Shown here: one piece after another, positions 7,110 to 14,133 of the stretch
Position numbering within the stretch: position 1 is the first letter of the stretch
Layout of the letters: each line of letters opens with the position of its first letter
Assembly (NCBI GenBank): GCA_937997955.1
Contig: CALLDR010000106.1
Location: 1-15,647, forward strand
DNA: 15,647 bases
Direction of reading: 5' to 3'
Source of the DNA: an uncultured Emergencia sp.
Lineage (GTDB): Bacteria; Bacillota; Clostridia; Peptostreptococcales; Anaerovoracaceae
Notes under the pieces: generated by a model
Seen by the model: the letters and a program-made list of their open reading frames with translations, nothing else
Databases searched by the model: none
Told to the model about the DNA's origin: nothing
Translations under genes and position numbers: made by a program

Positions 7110-7577
7110 ATGAAGCGTGAAACGATCAAAGGCCTGGCAGTCCTTTTGTTGTGCGTACTTTGTCTGCCGCTCTCTTTGACAGGCTGCGGCGGGAATGCGG
7201 CCAGCGTAGAAAGCGCGCAGAACGCGCCGGAAGGCATGGAACTGGGATCCGCGGACGAGCAGGCCGTGATATTGGAGATCACAGACCGGCTCCTGACGCT
7301 GGCACCGGCAAACTACGATGAGGACAACGAGGGAGCTTTTGACGATGAGATCAAAGAGCTTGCGCTGTCTGACAAAGTGATTATCTGGAATCTGGACATA
7401 CAGACTGCTGCAGATGAAGATGGCACGGAGAGCTCAGAGCAGACATGGTCCAAACTGACTTTGGAGGAAGTCAGAGCTTTGCTGGACTATGGGCCGGTTT
7501 CCGTATACTGCTGGTACGATGATGCCGGCTCTGTCCAGAAGCTTTTGGTATGGGGCGAAACGGTTGTTTGGAAGTAG
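7110..7577 (+). CDS. Small predicted lipoprotein of unknown function
   Basis: A 155-residue protein with a lipoprotein signal: basic MKRETIKG, hydrophobic LAVLLLCVLCLPLSL and lipobox LTGC with Cys26 as the lipidated residue. The mature part is acidic, with patches such as ANYDEDNEGAFDDEIKE and ADEDGTESSEQ, and ends in beta-like segments (GPVSVYCWYDDAGSVQ, LLVWGETVVWK). I recognise no domain family. It follows the CAP-domain gene by 32 bases with no terminator between, so both are probably surface products of one operon. The start is supported by AGGGGC (7097-7102). Confidence 0.8.
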   Translation: MKRETIKGLAVLLLCVLCLPLSLTGCGGNAASVESAQNAPEGMELGSADEQAVILEITDRLLTLAPANYDEDNEGAFDDEIKELALSDKVIIWNLDIQTAADEDGTESSEQTWSKLTLEEVRALLDYGPVSVYCWYDDAGSVQKLLVWGETVVWK

Positions 7578-7605
7578 CAGAAGCAGCAGATGAAGAAAGG
7601 GGAAT

Positions 7606-7743
7606 ATGCACATGTGGAAAGAAGAGTACAGAGAACGGATTTTGATCGTGGGAGAGAAGGAGATCAGACTGCAGTGTCCGATCTGCGGCGGAACCTCCTT
7701 CGATTGTAAGCAAAGGACGATACAGACTGGGCTGATGGGCTGA
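7606..7743 (+). pseudogene. Short zinc-ribbon-like ORF, apparently truncated (45 codons)
   Basis: Translated from ATG at 7606 (or the in-frame ATG at 7612) to TGA at 7741, behind GAAAGGGG (7595-7602). The product contains QCPICGGTSFDCKQRTIQTG, resembling the first half of small zinc-ribbon proteins that have CPxCG and, some 30 residues later, a second CxxCG knuckle. Here the frame stops soon after the first knuckle and I find no continuation in the other frames. It is therefore either a decayed 3'-truncated gene or a genuine micro-protein. It is probably co-transcribed with the lipoprotein gene. Confidence 0.5.
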
Positions 7744-7788
7744 AAACAAAGCGGAAGTCATTTTGGGATTCTTTTAGAAATGCTGCGC

Positions 7789-7816
7789 GCCGCGTTCTCC
7801 TGATGGAGGGCGCGGC
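7789..7816 (+). terminator. Probable terminator of the CAP-lipoprotein unit
   Basis: GCCGCGTTCTCC (7789-7800), a TGAT loop, then GGAGGGCGCGGC (7805-7816) make a 12-bp stem with two G-U pairs. It is followed by ACGTTTTGCTT, a weak T-tract, so termination may be partial. Confidence 0.55.
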
Positions 7817-7960
7817 ACGTTTTGCTTCAGGGAAAACCACCTGTATTTCAGGAGGGGTACAGTCAGGAACGGCAGCGCAGCCAGCGGGTTTGCTTAATCG
7901 CGGGCAATTGAGGGATTTTACCGCAATTGCCGGAGGGAGAAGCGTCGCAGCAAAAACTCC

Positions 7961-7989
7961 TTGCAACTACGGCGGATTTAGCGCATAAT
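7961..7989 (+). promoter_or_regulatory. Sigma-A-type promoter for metA-lysC
   Basis: TTGCAA (7961-7966), exactly 17 bases, then CATAAT (7984-7989). Predicted start near 7996, giving a leader of about 65 bases. The hairpins at 7789-7931 lie upstream of this promoter. Confidence 0.65.
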
Positions 7990-7991
7990 AG

Positions 7992-8015
7992 TAATGTTAA
8001 GGCTAATGTTAAGGC
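7992..8015 (+). repeat. Perfect 12-bp tandem duplication at the metA-lysC transcription start
   Basis: TAATGTTAAGGC occurs twice with no gap (7992-8003 and 8004-8015), immediately after the -10 box. This is either a regulator-binding site or a recent slippage duplication. Confidence 0.85.
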
Positions 8016-8062
8016 AAATGCTGACGATCATTCAAATCCAACTGAAACGGGGGAGTTTACAT

Positions 8063-10321
8063 ATGCCAATTAAAGTACCAAACAATTTACCGGCTATCGA
8101 GACCTTGACCAAGGAGAACGTCTTTGTCATGACCGATACCCGGGCTATGACCCAGGACATCAGACCGCTGCAGATTTTGATCCTGAATCTGATGCCGACC
8201 AAGGTTGATACAGAAACACAGCTGACGAGGCTGCTGGGAAACACGCCGCTGCAGGTGGAACTGGAGCTGCTGCAGACCAGCACCCACAAGGCTTCCAATA
8301 CATCTGAGGAGCACATGATCGCGTTTTACAAGACCTTTGACCAGGTTCGCGAAAAGTTCTACGACGGCATGATCATCACAGGCGCGCCGGTAGAGCTGAT
8401 GGAGTTTGAAGAGGTAGATTACTGGGAGGAGCTCTGCGAGATCATGGAGTGGTCCAAGCGCCACGTTCACAGCACCTTCCACATCTGCTGGGGCGCTCAG
8501 GCCGGCCTCTATTATCACTATGGGATCCAGAAGCATACCCTGCCGAAGAAGCTGTCCGGCGTGTTCAAGCATCATCTGGATTACAAGAAGGGCATGCTGT
8601 TTCGCGGATTTGACGACGAATTTTACGTTCCACATTCCAGAAATACCACAGTGAACCGGGAGGACATCGAGGCTGTGCCGGAGCTGAAGATCATTTCCAG
8701 CTCCGACGAAGCCGGCGTCTTTGCCGTGAAGTCAGAGAATGACCGGCAGATCTTCGTCATGGGCCATTCGGAATACGACGGGGATACCCTGCTGAAGGAG
8801 TATATCCGCGACAAAAATGCCGGCATCGACCCGGAGATCCCGTGCAACTATTTCCCGGGTGATGACGATACCAAAGAGCCGGTGGTCAAATGGCGTTCTT
8901 GCGCGAACCTGCTCTATTCCAACTGGCTCAACTACTTCGTATACCAGACGACCCAGTACGACATCAACCGGATCGACGACGAGACCCTGAGCGATATCTT
9001 CCGTGAGAAGGTGGACTGCAAGGTGGCCAAGTTCGGCGGAACGTCCCTGTCCGACGCGGAACAGTTCCGCAAGGCGGCAGCCATCATCAAAGAGGACCCT
9101 GCCCGGCGTTTCGTCGTGGTCAGCGCGCCCGGCAAGCGCAGCAAGGACGATCAAAAGGTGACGGACCTGCTGATCCAGTGCGCGGAAAGGCCGAAGGCTG
9201 GAGCGGAGGAGATCCTTCCGAAGCTGCAGGCGCGCTACAAGGTGCTGGTCCGCGGGCTGGGCGTTTCCCTGGACGTGGACGCCGAGTTCGCGAAGCTGTC
9301 TGAAGCGGTCGGAGATCCGCAGCAGAGAGATTATCTCATCAGCAGAGGCGAGTATCTCAACGCCAAGATCATGGCGGAGCTGACCGGCTTCACCTTTGTC
9401 GACGCCCTGGGCGCGGTCTGGATGGATGAAAAGGGCAATTACGACGAGGCGAGAACAAAGGAAGCGCTGGGCGGCCTGCTGTCAAAGGCGGGACAGGCTG
9501 TAATACCGGGTTTTTACGGAACGCTGCCTGACGGGCGGCTGAAGACCTTCTCGCGAGGCGGTTCCGATGTGACCGGAGCCATCGTCGCCGCTGCCGTAGG
9601 GGCGGATATCTATGAAAACTGGACCGACGTGTCCGGCTTCCTCATGGCGGACCCGCGCATCGTGGACAATCCGCTGACCGTGCCGGTCATTACATACAAA
9701 GAGCTGAGAGAGCTGTCCTACATGGGAGCCGCCGTCATGCATGAAGAGGCCGTGTTCCCTGTAGTCAAGCTGGAGATCCCGATCAATATCCGCAACACCA
9801 ACCGTCCGGAGGACAGCGGCACGCTGATCGTGAAGAACGCGGACTACTATCAGAGCAGGCTGTCCATCTCCGGCATTTCCGGCAGGAAGGGCTTTACCAC
9901 CATCGTGGTGGAGAAGCCGGGCTTCAGCGAGGAGCCGGAGCTTCGCGCGGAGATCCTGGAGCTGTTCTCAGACAGAGACATTTCCATCAAAAATATCCTG
10001 TCCGGCATCGATTCACTGACGATCGTGATCCGGCAGGCCGACCTTGACGGATGCGGTGACGATCTGATCGGAAGGATTGAAGAGCGCAGCGGCGCTTCCG
10101 TCACCGTCACCCGGGATATCTCCATGATCGCCGTGGTGGGAAGAGAGCTGTTTTCCGGTCCCGGCGTGGCTGTGAAGGTCCTCAGCGCTCTGGCCAGCCG
10201 GAAGATCAATATCCGCATGATCGACCACGGCTCTGAAAAGATCAATATGCTGCTGGGCGTAGATGAAGCGGACTATATCTCTTCGATCCAGGCGATCTAC
10301 GCAGAGTTTACCAAGCTGTAG
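8063..10321 (+). CDS. metA-lysC: Fused homoserine O-acetyltransferase (MetA) - aspartate kinase
   Basis: One 752-residue frame containing two complete enzymes. Residues 1 to about 305 are MetA: catalytic Cys142 in HICWGAQAG, and His235 and Glu237 in GHSEYD, all at canonical positions. Position 111 (TGAPVE) is Glu, which in characterised MetA enzymes goes with acetyl-CoA rather than succinyl-CoA. Residues about 318-752 are aspartate kinase: KFGGTSLSD (323-331), SAPGKRSKDD, SRGEYLNAK, FSRGGSDVTGA (497-507), TDVSGFLMADPR, and a C-terminal regulatory ACT region from about 598. The linker is barely a dozen residues. The chain carries aspartate phosphorylation, entry to Lys/Thr/Met synthesis, and homoserine acetylation, the committed methionine step; the aspartate-semialdehyde and homoserine dehydrogenases lie elsewhere. 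The start at 8063 follows GGGGGAG; an extension to 7994 is only the tandem repeat read through. Confidence 0.95.
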   Translation: MPIKVPNNLPAIETLTKENVFVMTDTRAMTQDIRPLQILILNLMPTKVDTETQLTRLLGNTPLQVELELLQTSTHKASNTSEEHMIAFYKTFDQVREKFYDGMIITGAPVELMEFEEVDYWEELCEIMEWSKRHVHSTFHICWGAQAGLYYHYGIQKHTLPKKLSGVFKHHLDYKKGMLFRGFDDEFYVPHSRNTTVNREDIEAVPELKIISSSDEAGVFAVKSENDRQIFVMGHSEYDGDTLLKEYIRDKNAGIDPEIPCNYFPGDDDTKEPVVKWRSCANLLYSNWLNYFVYQTTQYDINRIDDETLSDIFREKVDCKVAKFGGTSLSDAEQFRKAAAIIKEDPARRFVVVSAPGKRSKDDQKVTDLLIQCAERPKAGAEEILPKLQARYKVLVRGLGVSLDVDAEFAKLSEAVGDPQQRDYLISRGEYLNAKIMAELTGFTFVDALGAVWMDEKGNYDEARTKEALGGLLSKAGQAVIPGFYGTLPDGRLKTFSRGGSDVTGAIVAAAVGADIYENWTDVSGFLMADPRIVDNPLTVPVITYKELRELSYMGAAVMHEEAVFPVVKLEIPINIRNTNRPEDSGTLIVKNADYYQSRLSISGISGRKGFTTIVVEKPGFSEEPELRAEILELFSDRDISIKNILSGIDSLTIVIRQADLDGCGDDLIGRIEERSGASVTVTRDISMIAVVGRELFSGPGVAVKVLSALASRKINIRMIDHGSEKINMLLGVDEADYISSIQAIYAEFTKL

Positions 10322-10333
10322 GGGAGGGTGCGC

Positions 10334-11332
10334 ATGATTATAAAAAAAGCCATTCTCCACGTCATGGATTTTAACTCGGATATCTGCGTCTTTTCTCAGA
10401 AGGAGCTGGAGCTTTCCGACTACGGCGCGGCAGAGTTCATCGAGAAGCATCTGACCCGGATCATGGACGACGGCGGCAAGAAGGAAGGCGAATTTCTGGA
10501 TCACAGCATCTTCAGACAGACCCTGCAGCGCTACCTGGACGGAGGCATCGACTTTACGGAGTTTTCCACGGCGGCGGGAAATCTGCTGTACGACCAGATT
10601 TCCCAGGCCGACGAGCCGGAATCCATGGACTTTCTCGTCTGCCAGTTTACCGACGAGAGCAGAGAGTACGTGGGCCTTTTGCTGCTGCCCAATAAGACCG
10701 CCTATACCCATCAGGTGGAAAACGGGCAGGACGGCGTAGCCAACAAGATCATCCGCTACTTCACCCTGCTGCCGGGTACCAGCCAGAAGATCTCCTGTTA
10801 CGCCCTCGTGGACGTGGAAAGCCTGGGTATTTCCCTTTGTGACAGAAAGAGGTCCATCTGCGGCGAGGAGGTGCAGGTGCTGCCTGACAAAGTCCTGCAG
10901 TGTGTCTACGGCCAGTCGGACCGGGATACGGTGAAGACCATACGGAAGCTGGCGGGGCAGGTGGCGGAGGAATACGGCGCCAATCCGGCTATTGCGGCAG
11001 CCAGGGCAAAGAGCTGCATCATCGAAAGCGCGGAGCAGAACGTGCCGTTTACCCCGTCGGATATCTGCGAAGAGGTGTTCCGGGACAACGATCAGATGAA
11101 GAACACCTTCAGGCAGAAGGCCATGGAGGCCGACATGCCCGGCAAGATCACCGTGGAAAATCCAAAGGTGGTCAAGAGCATCCGCAGCCACAAGATCAAG
11201 ACAGATACCGGCATCGAGCTCAAGATCCCGACGGAGTATCTGGAAAACAGCCGTTATGTGGAGTTCATCAACAATCCTGACGGAACCATCTCCATCGCGC
11301 TGAAAAACATAGGAAAGATCGTGAACCGATGA
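10334..11332 (+). CDS. Nucleoid-associated protein, YejK/NdpA-like
   Basis: A 332-residue protein close to the length of the 37-kDa nucleoid-associated family (E. coli YejK, 335 residues). It begins MIIKKAILHVMDFNSD, and family-like features include SMDFLVCQFTD, the VGLLLLPNKTAYTHQVE segment, and a C-terminal KIKTDTGIELKIPTEYLENSRYVEFINNPDGTISI block. Members bind the nucleoid; the biochemical role is poorly defined, and relatives sit in phage-defence or mobile settings as well as housekeeping ones. I chose ATG at 10334 over GTG at 10328 because GGGGAGGG (10321-10328) fits as the ribosome site. It starts 12 bases after metA-lysC and overlaps the DUF1848 gene by ATGA, so the three are co-transcribed. 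Confidence 0.85.
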   Translation: MIIKKAILHVMDFNSDICVFSQKELELSDYGAAEFIEKHLTRIMDDGGKKEGEFLDHSIFRQTLQRYLDGGIDFTEFSTAAGNLLYDQISQADEPESMDFLVCQFTDESREYVGLLLLPNKTAYTHQVENGQDGVANKIIRYFTLLPGTSQKISCYALVDVESLGISLCDRKRSICGEEVQVLPDKVLQCVYGQSDRDTVKTIRKLAGQVAEEYGANPAIAAARAKSCIIESAEQNVPFTPSDICEEVFRDNDQMKNTFRQKAMEADMPGKITVENPKVVKSIRSHKIKTDTGIELKIPTEYLENSRYVEFINNPDGTISIALKNIGKIVNR

Positions 11333-12273
11333 TTATCAATACTGGAAACAGAACAGACATACCGGCTTTTTACAGCCGGTGGTTTTACAATAGGATAGAA
11401 GAGGGCAGCGTCCTGGTGCGAAACCCGTACAATCCCCAGCAGGTGACGCGGTATCTGCTGGATCCCGCGCTGGTGGACTGCATCGCCTTCTGCACAAAGA
11501 ACCCGCAGCCCATGATCTCCAGGCTGGACCGGTTGGACCCTTTTCGTCAGCACTGGGCCGTGACCATCACGCCCTATGAGAAGGACATCGAGCCCTTTGT
11601 GCCGGAGCCGGGCAGAGTCATGGACGCCTTTTGCTGTCTCTCCGAGCGGCTGGGCGCCAAGTGTGTCTCCTGGCGGTATGATCCCATCTTCCTGACGGAA
11701 AAGTACGACATGGATTTTCATCTCAGGCAGTTTGAGCATATGGCGGCGCAGCTGGCAGGCTATACTGACCACTGCGTCATCAGCTTTCTGGATCTCTACG
11801 ATAAGACCAGGAGGAACTTTCCGGAAGGCCGCGCCGTGTCCAGAGAGGACCGGCTTGCCCTGGGAAAAGCCTTTGTTCAGATCGCCGCTCATTACGACAT
11901 GGTGATCCGGCCCTGCGGGGAAGGGGAGGAACTGGCGGTTCTGGGCGCCGACTGCGGCGGCTGCCAGAGCGGGGAGGTCATGGAGCGGGCCGTCGGTATG
12001 CCTCTGCGGTTCCCGAAGTCGGCCCAGACCAGAGAGGAATGCAGCTGTATCCTGGGCAGCGACATCGGGGCCTACAACACCTGCGGCCACGGCTGCCTGT
12101 ACTGCTACGCCAACTACGACAGAGAAACCGTGGAAAGCAACATGAAGCAGCACGATCCGCTGTCCCCCTTCCTCATTGGAGACTTCATGGACGGCGACGT
12201 CATCAAAGCCGCTCATCAGGAAAGCTGGATCGAACCTCAGATCAGCTTCGCGGAGCTGCTGCTAAATTCTTAA
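11329..12273 (+). CDS. DUF1848 family protein with C-terminal radical-SAM-like CX3CX2C motif
   Basis: A 314-residue protein starting MIINTGNRTDIPAFYSRWF, typical of DUF1848. Conserved blocks include DCIAFCTKNPQPM (50-62), WAVTITPYEKDIEP (76-89) and SWRYDPIFL (114-122). Near the C-terminus YNTCGHGCLYCYANY contains Cys252, Cys256 and Cys259, a CX3CX2C motif like the 4Fe-4S site of radical-SAM enzymes, although in those it lies at the N-terminus of the barrel. Additional pairs are Cys209/Cys212 and Cys238/Cys240. The substrate is unknown. The ATG overlaps the stop of the nucleoid-protein gene (ATGA), indicating translational coupling. No strong terminator follows; a new promoter begins 27 bases later. 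Confidence 0.9.
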   Translation: MIINTGNRTDIPAFYSRWFYNRIEEGSVLVRNPYNPQQVTRYLLDPALVDCIAFCTKNPQPMISRLDRLDPFRQHWAVTITPYEKDIEPFVPEPGRVMDAFCCLSERLGAKCVSWRYDPIFLTEKYDMDFHLRQFEHMAAQLAGYTDHCVISFLDLYDKTRRNFPEGRAVSREDRLALGKAFVQIAAHYDMVIRPCGEGEELAVLGADCGGCQSGEVMERAVGMPLRFPKSAQTREECSCILGSDIGAYNTCGHGCLYCYANYDRETVESNMKQHDPLSPFLIGDFMDGDVIKAAHQESWIEPQISFAELLLNS

Positions 12274-12299
12274 GATTTCCTTAGCTTTTTCCGATTTCC

Positions 12300-12328
12300 T
12301 TGAAATGCGCCTGTAAGTACCGTATAAT
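12300..12328 (+). promoter_or_regulatory. Near-consensus sigma-A promoter of the phospholipid operon
   Basis: TTGAAA (12300-12305), exactly 17 bases, then a perfect TATAAT (12323-12328). Predicted start near 12335, about 30 bases before the ATG at 12366. A 9-bp direct repeat GATTTCCTT (12274-12282 and 12293-12301) abuts the -35. Confidence 0.85.
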
Positions 12329-12354
12329 ACTAAAGTAGTAGAGAGACTTACAGG
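12310..12354. promoter_or_regulatory. Perfect 9-bp inverted repeat enclosing the -10 of the phospholipid operon
   Basis: CCTGTAAGT (12310-12318) and ACTTACAGG (12346-12354) are exact reverse complements separated by 27 bases that contain the -10 box and the transcription start. The left arm is in the -35/-10 spacer and so is not transcribed. The element would therefore work as DNA, as two half-sites for a repressor, not as an RNA hairpin. The right arm runs into the ribosome site of the first gene. Confidence 0.6.
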
Positions 12355-12365
12355 GGTAGATAGAT

Positions 12366-13091
12366 ATGGAGAGAATGTCGGAACGTCAATTCAACAGATG
12401 GTACAGAACGCATTTGGAGAAGTATATTCCCGCCTATGCGTTCTTTTCTTTACTGTTCTGTTTTGGCGGAGGCACTTTGATCTACAGCGTCACCCAGCAG
12501 CTGGTCGAAGGACGTCAGCTGTACGATCTGACCATGGACTTTGACAGAATGGTCCCCTTTGTGCCCGCCTGGGTGTTCGTCTACGTTTTGAGCTTTCCCT
12601 TCTGGGGCGTCAGCTACATTCTGGCGGCCAGAGAGAACAGCCGGGACTTCTGGTTCCGGTTCGTCTTCTCTGATCTGCTGGCCAGAGCCATATGCGCCGT
12701 GATCTTTGTGGTATTTCCTACCACCAACGTCAGACCGGAATGCGGGACAGAGGGCTTCTGGAACCAGGCCATGGCCTTTATCTACGCCGTGGACCCGCCG
12801 CTGGATCTGTTTCCTTCCATACATTGTATGGTGAGTTTGATGTGCTATCTGGGTATCCGAAAATGTGAGGCCATTCCGCGTTGGTACAGGACCGGCACGC
12901 TGGTCTTCGCCTGTCTGGTCTTCGCGTCGACACAGTTTACCAAGCAGCACTACATCGTCGACGTCTTCGGCGGGGTGATCCTGGCTCTGGCCTGCTTTGC
13001 GGCCGGACAGCGGACACAGTGGCACCGACCCCTCATGGGCTTCTTTGACCGCCTGAACAAAAGGGTCTTCGGAGAAGAGAGCGATGAGTAA
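12366..13091 (+). CDS. PAP2-superfamily membrane phosphatase (IPC-synthase-like branch)
   Basis: A 241-residue membrane protein with about six hydrophobic segments (roughly 21-42, 63-87, 97-117, 150-164, 176-190 and 200-213). PAP2 motif 2 is FPSIHCMVS (149-157) with His153; motif 3 is STQFTKQHYIVD (188-199) with nucleophile-type His195 and Asp199. The motif-3 arginine of SRx5Hx3D is Thr189, as in the inositol-phosphorylceramide-synthase-like PAP2 branch. The family removes or transfers phosphate groups on lipids such as phosphatidic acid or lipid pyrophosphates. It is first in an operon with flippase-like, PssA and Psd genes (8-base overlap with the next), which points to a role in phospholipid turnover. 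The exact substrate is not evident. Confidence 0.88.
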   Translation: MERMSERQFNRWYRTHLEKYIPAYAFFSLLFCFGGGTLIYSVTQQLVEGRQLYDLTMDFDRMVPFVPAWVFVYVLSFPFWGVSYILAARENSRDFWFRFVFSDLLARAICAVIFVVFPTTNVRPECGTEGFWNQAMAFIYAVDPPLDLFPSIHCMVSLMCYLGIRKCEAIPRWYRTGTLVFACLVFASTQFTKQHYIVDVFGGVILALACFAAGQRTQWHRPLMGFFDRLNKRVFGEESDE

Positions 13092-14133
13092 GAAAAAGAA
13101 AAAAATCGTCCTTAATACCGTATTTTTGCTGGTCTGCTTCTGCCTGACCCTGTACGTGGTGTTCGACGATCAGGATCTTTCAAAGATCATAGGATATGTC
13201 AAAGCAGCGCGCTCCGGGTACTGGGCCGTCAGCGCAGGGCTGGTGATCGTTTTCATTCTCAGCGAGTCGGTGATCATCTTCTATCTGATGCGGAGCCTGG
13301 GAGAAAAGCCGCGGCTGGACCACTGCTTCCTGTATTCCTTCGTCGGGTTCTTTTTCAGCCTGGTCACCCCTTCCGCCAGCGGAGGCCAGCCGGCCCAGGT
13401 CCTCTTTATGAAGAAGGATCAGCTGCCCGTCCACCTGTCGACTCTGGTGCTTTTGATCGTGACCATCACCTATAAGCTGGTGCTGGTCATTCTGGGCCTG
13501 CTGGTCCTTTTGCTGAAGCCGGAGCCCGAGATGACCCTGCTGGCGCCCATCATGCCCTGGCTGTGGCTGGGTATCGCGCTGAATGTACTGTGCGTCGGAG
13601 CCATGCTGGCCCTGGTCTTCTGTCCATCTCTGGCAAAAGGCCTGGTCATGGCGGTCTTCCGCTTCGTCAAAGGGCTGGCCCTGCCTAAAGGCGCGGCTGT
13701 GTCAAAGCGGCTGGACGCCTTGGAAGAGAAGCTGGACCGGTCTATGGAAGGCTATAAAAAGGCGGCCCTGTATTTTCAGGGACACAAGCGGGTGATCCTC
13801 AACGTGCTGCTCATGACCTTTGTCCAGCGGGGCTGCCTGTTTTTCATCACCTATCTGGTGCTGGTGTCCTTTGATGTGCGCCACGTCGGCATGGTGGAGG
13901 CGGTGACCCTGCAGGCCATGATCTCCGTGGCGGTGGATATGCTGCCGCTGCCCGGCGGCATGGGTATCAGCGAGCACCTGTTTCAGGCCGTGTTCCTGCC
14001 GGTGTGCGGAGCGGCGCTGACCGCGCCTGTCCTGATCGTCAGCCGCGGAATCAGCTTTTATACGCAATTATTGATTAGCGCGGCGTTTACCGTCGTCGCT
14101 TATCTGAGGATTTTCAGAGGGGGAGAAGAATGA
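13084..14133 (+). CDS. YbhN/LPG-synthase-TM-type flippase-like membrane protein
   Basis: A 349-residue polytopic protein with a basic N-terminus (MSKKKKK) and about eight hydrophobic segments. It carries two signatures of the lysylphosphatidylglycerol synthase transmembrane/UPF0104 family: TPSASGGQPAQVLFMKK near residue 95 and DMLPLPGGMGISEHLF near residue 285. In MprF the equivalent domain flips aminoacylated lipids; here there is no C-terminal aminoacyl-transferase domain, so this is a stand-alone version. A coiled, charged cytoplasmic loop (SKRLDALEEKLDRSMEGYKK) lies mid-protein. It overlaps the PAP2 gene by 8 bases and pssA by ATGA, so lipid translocation coupled to phosphatidylethanolamine synthesis is a reasonable inference. 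Confidence 0.9.
   Translation: MSKKKKKIVLNTVFLLVCFCLTLYVVFDDQDLSKIIGYVKAARSGYWAVSAGLVIVFILSESVIIFYLMRSLGEKPRLDHCFLYSFVGFFFSLVTPSASGGQPAQVLFMKKDQLPVHLSTLVLLIVTITYKLVLVILGLLVLLLKPEPEMTLLAPIMPWLWLGIALNVLCVGAMLALVFCPSLAKGLVMAVFRFVKGLALPKGAAVSKRLDALEEKLDRSMEGYKKAALYFQGHKRVILNVLLMTFVQRGCLFFITYLVLVSFDVRHVGMVEAVTLQAMISVAVDMLPLPGGMGISEHLFQAVFLPVCGAALTAPVLIVSRGISFYTQLLISAAFTVVAYLRIFRGGEE

Larger units (their letters stand above)
7744..8062 (+). other. Gene-free stretch upstream of metA-lysC, with hairpins but no recognised riboswitch
   Basis: About 320 bases without a convincing ORF. It holds a stem-loop with a 12-bp stem at 7789-7816; a hairpin with perfect 8-bp arms GGCAATTG (7903-7910) and CAATTGCC (7924-7931); a small CCTG/CAGG hairpin near 7848-7860; a promoter at 7961-7989; and a tandem repeat at 7992-8015. 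I looked for S-box, lysine, cobalamin and T-box signatures because of the downstream genes. Only a fragmentary T-box-like AGGG...ACCGC is present, so I assign no riboswitch. Confidence 0.5.

Noticed and set aside
7859..7895. Possible signal-recognition-particle RNA core (GTCAGG...GCAGCC)
   Set aside because: The GGAA tetraloop and flanking helix are missing and the spacing is wrong, so chance similarity is likelier.
7903..7931. T-box leader (AGGG...ACCGC inside a hairpin)
   Set aside because: The central TGG of the T-box core is absent, the spacing is off by one, and no T-run terminator follows; not enough to call.
7803..7988. 61-codon plus-strand ORF in the gene-free stretch
   Set aside because: It starts inside the loop of a probable terminator, has no ribosome site, and the product is featureless.
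7994..8062. N-terminal extension of metA-lysC
   Set aside because: The extra residues are the 12-bp tandem repeat read through and overlap the predicted transcription start.
10013..11191. Minus-strand ORF of 392 codons
   Set aside because: It is antisense to the aspartate kinase end and the nucleoid-protein gene; no motif, no ribosome site, and it spans two real genes.
11254..12216. Minus-strand ORF of 320 codons
   Set aside because: Antisense to DUF1848, whose start, coupling and conserved blocks are convincing.
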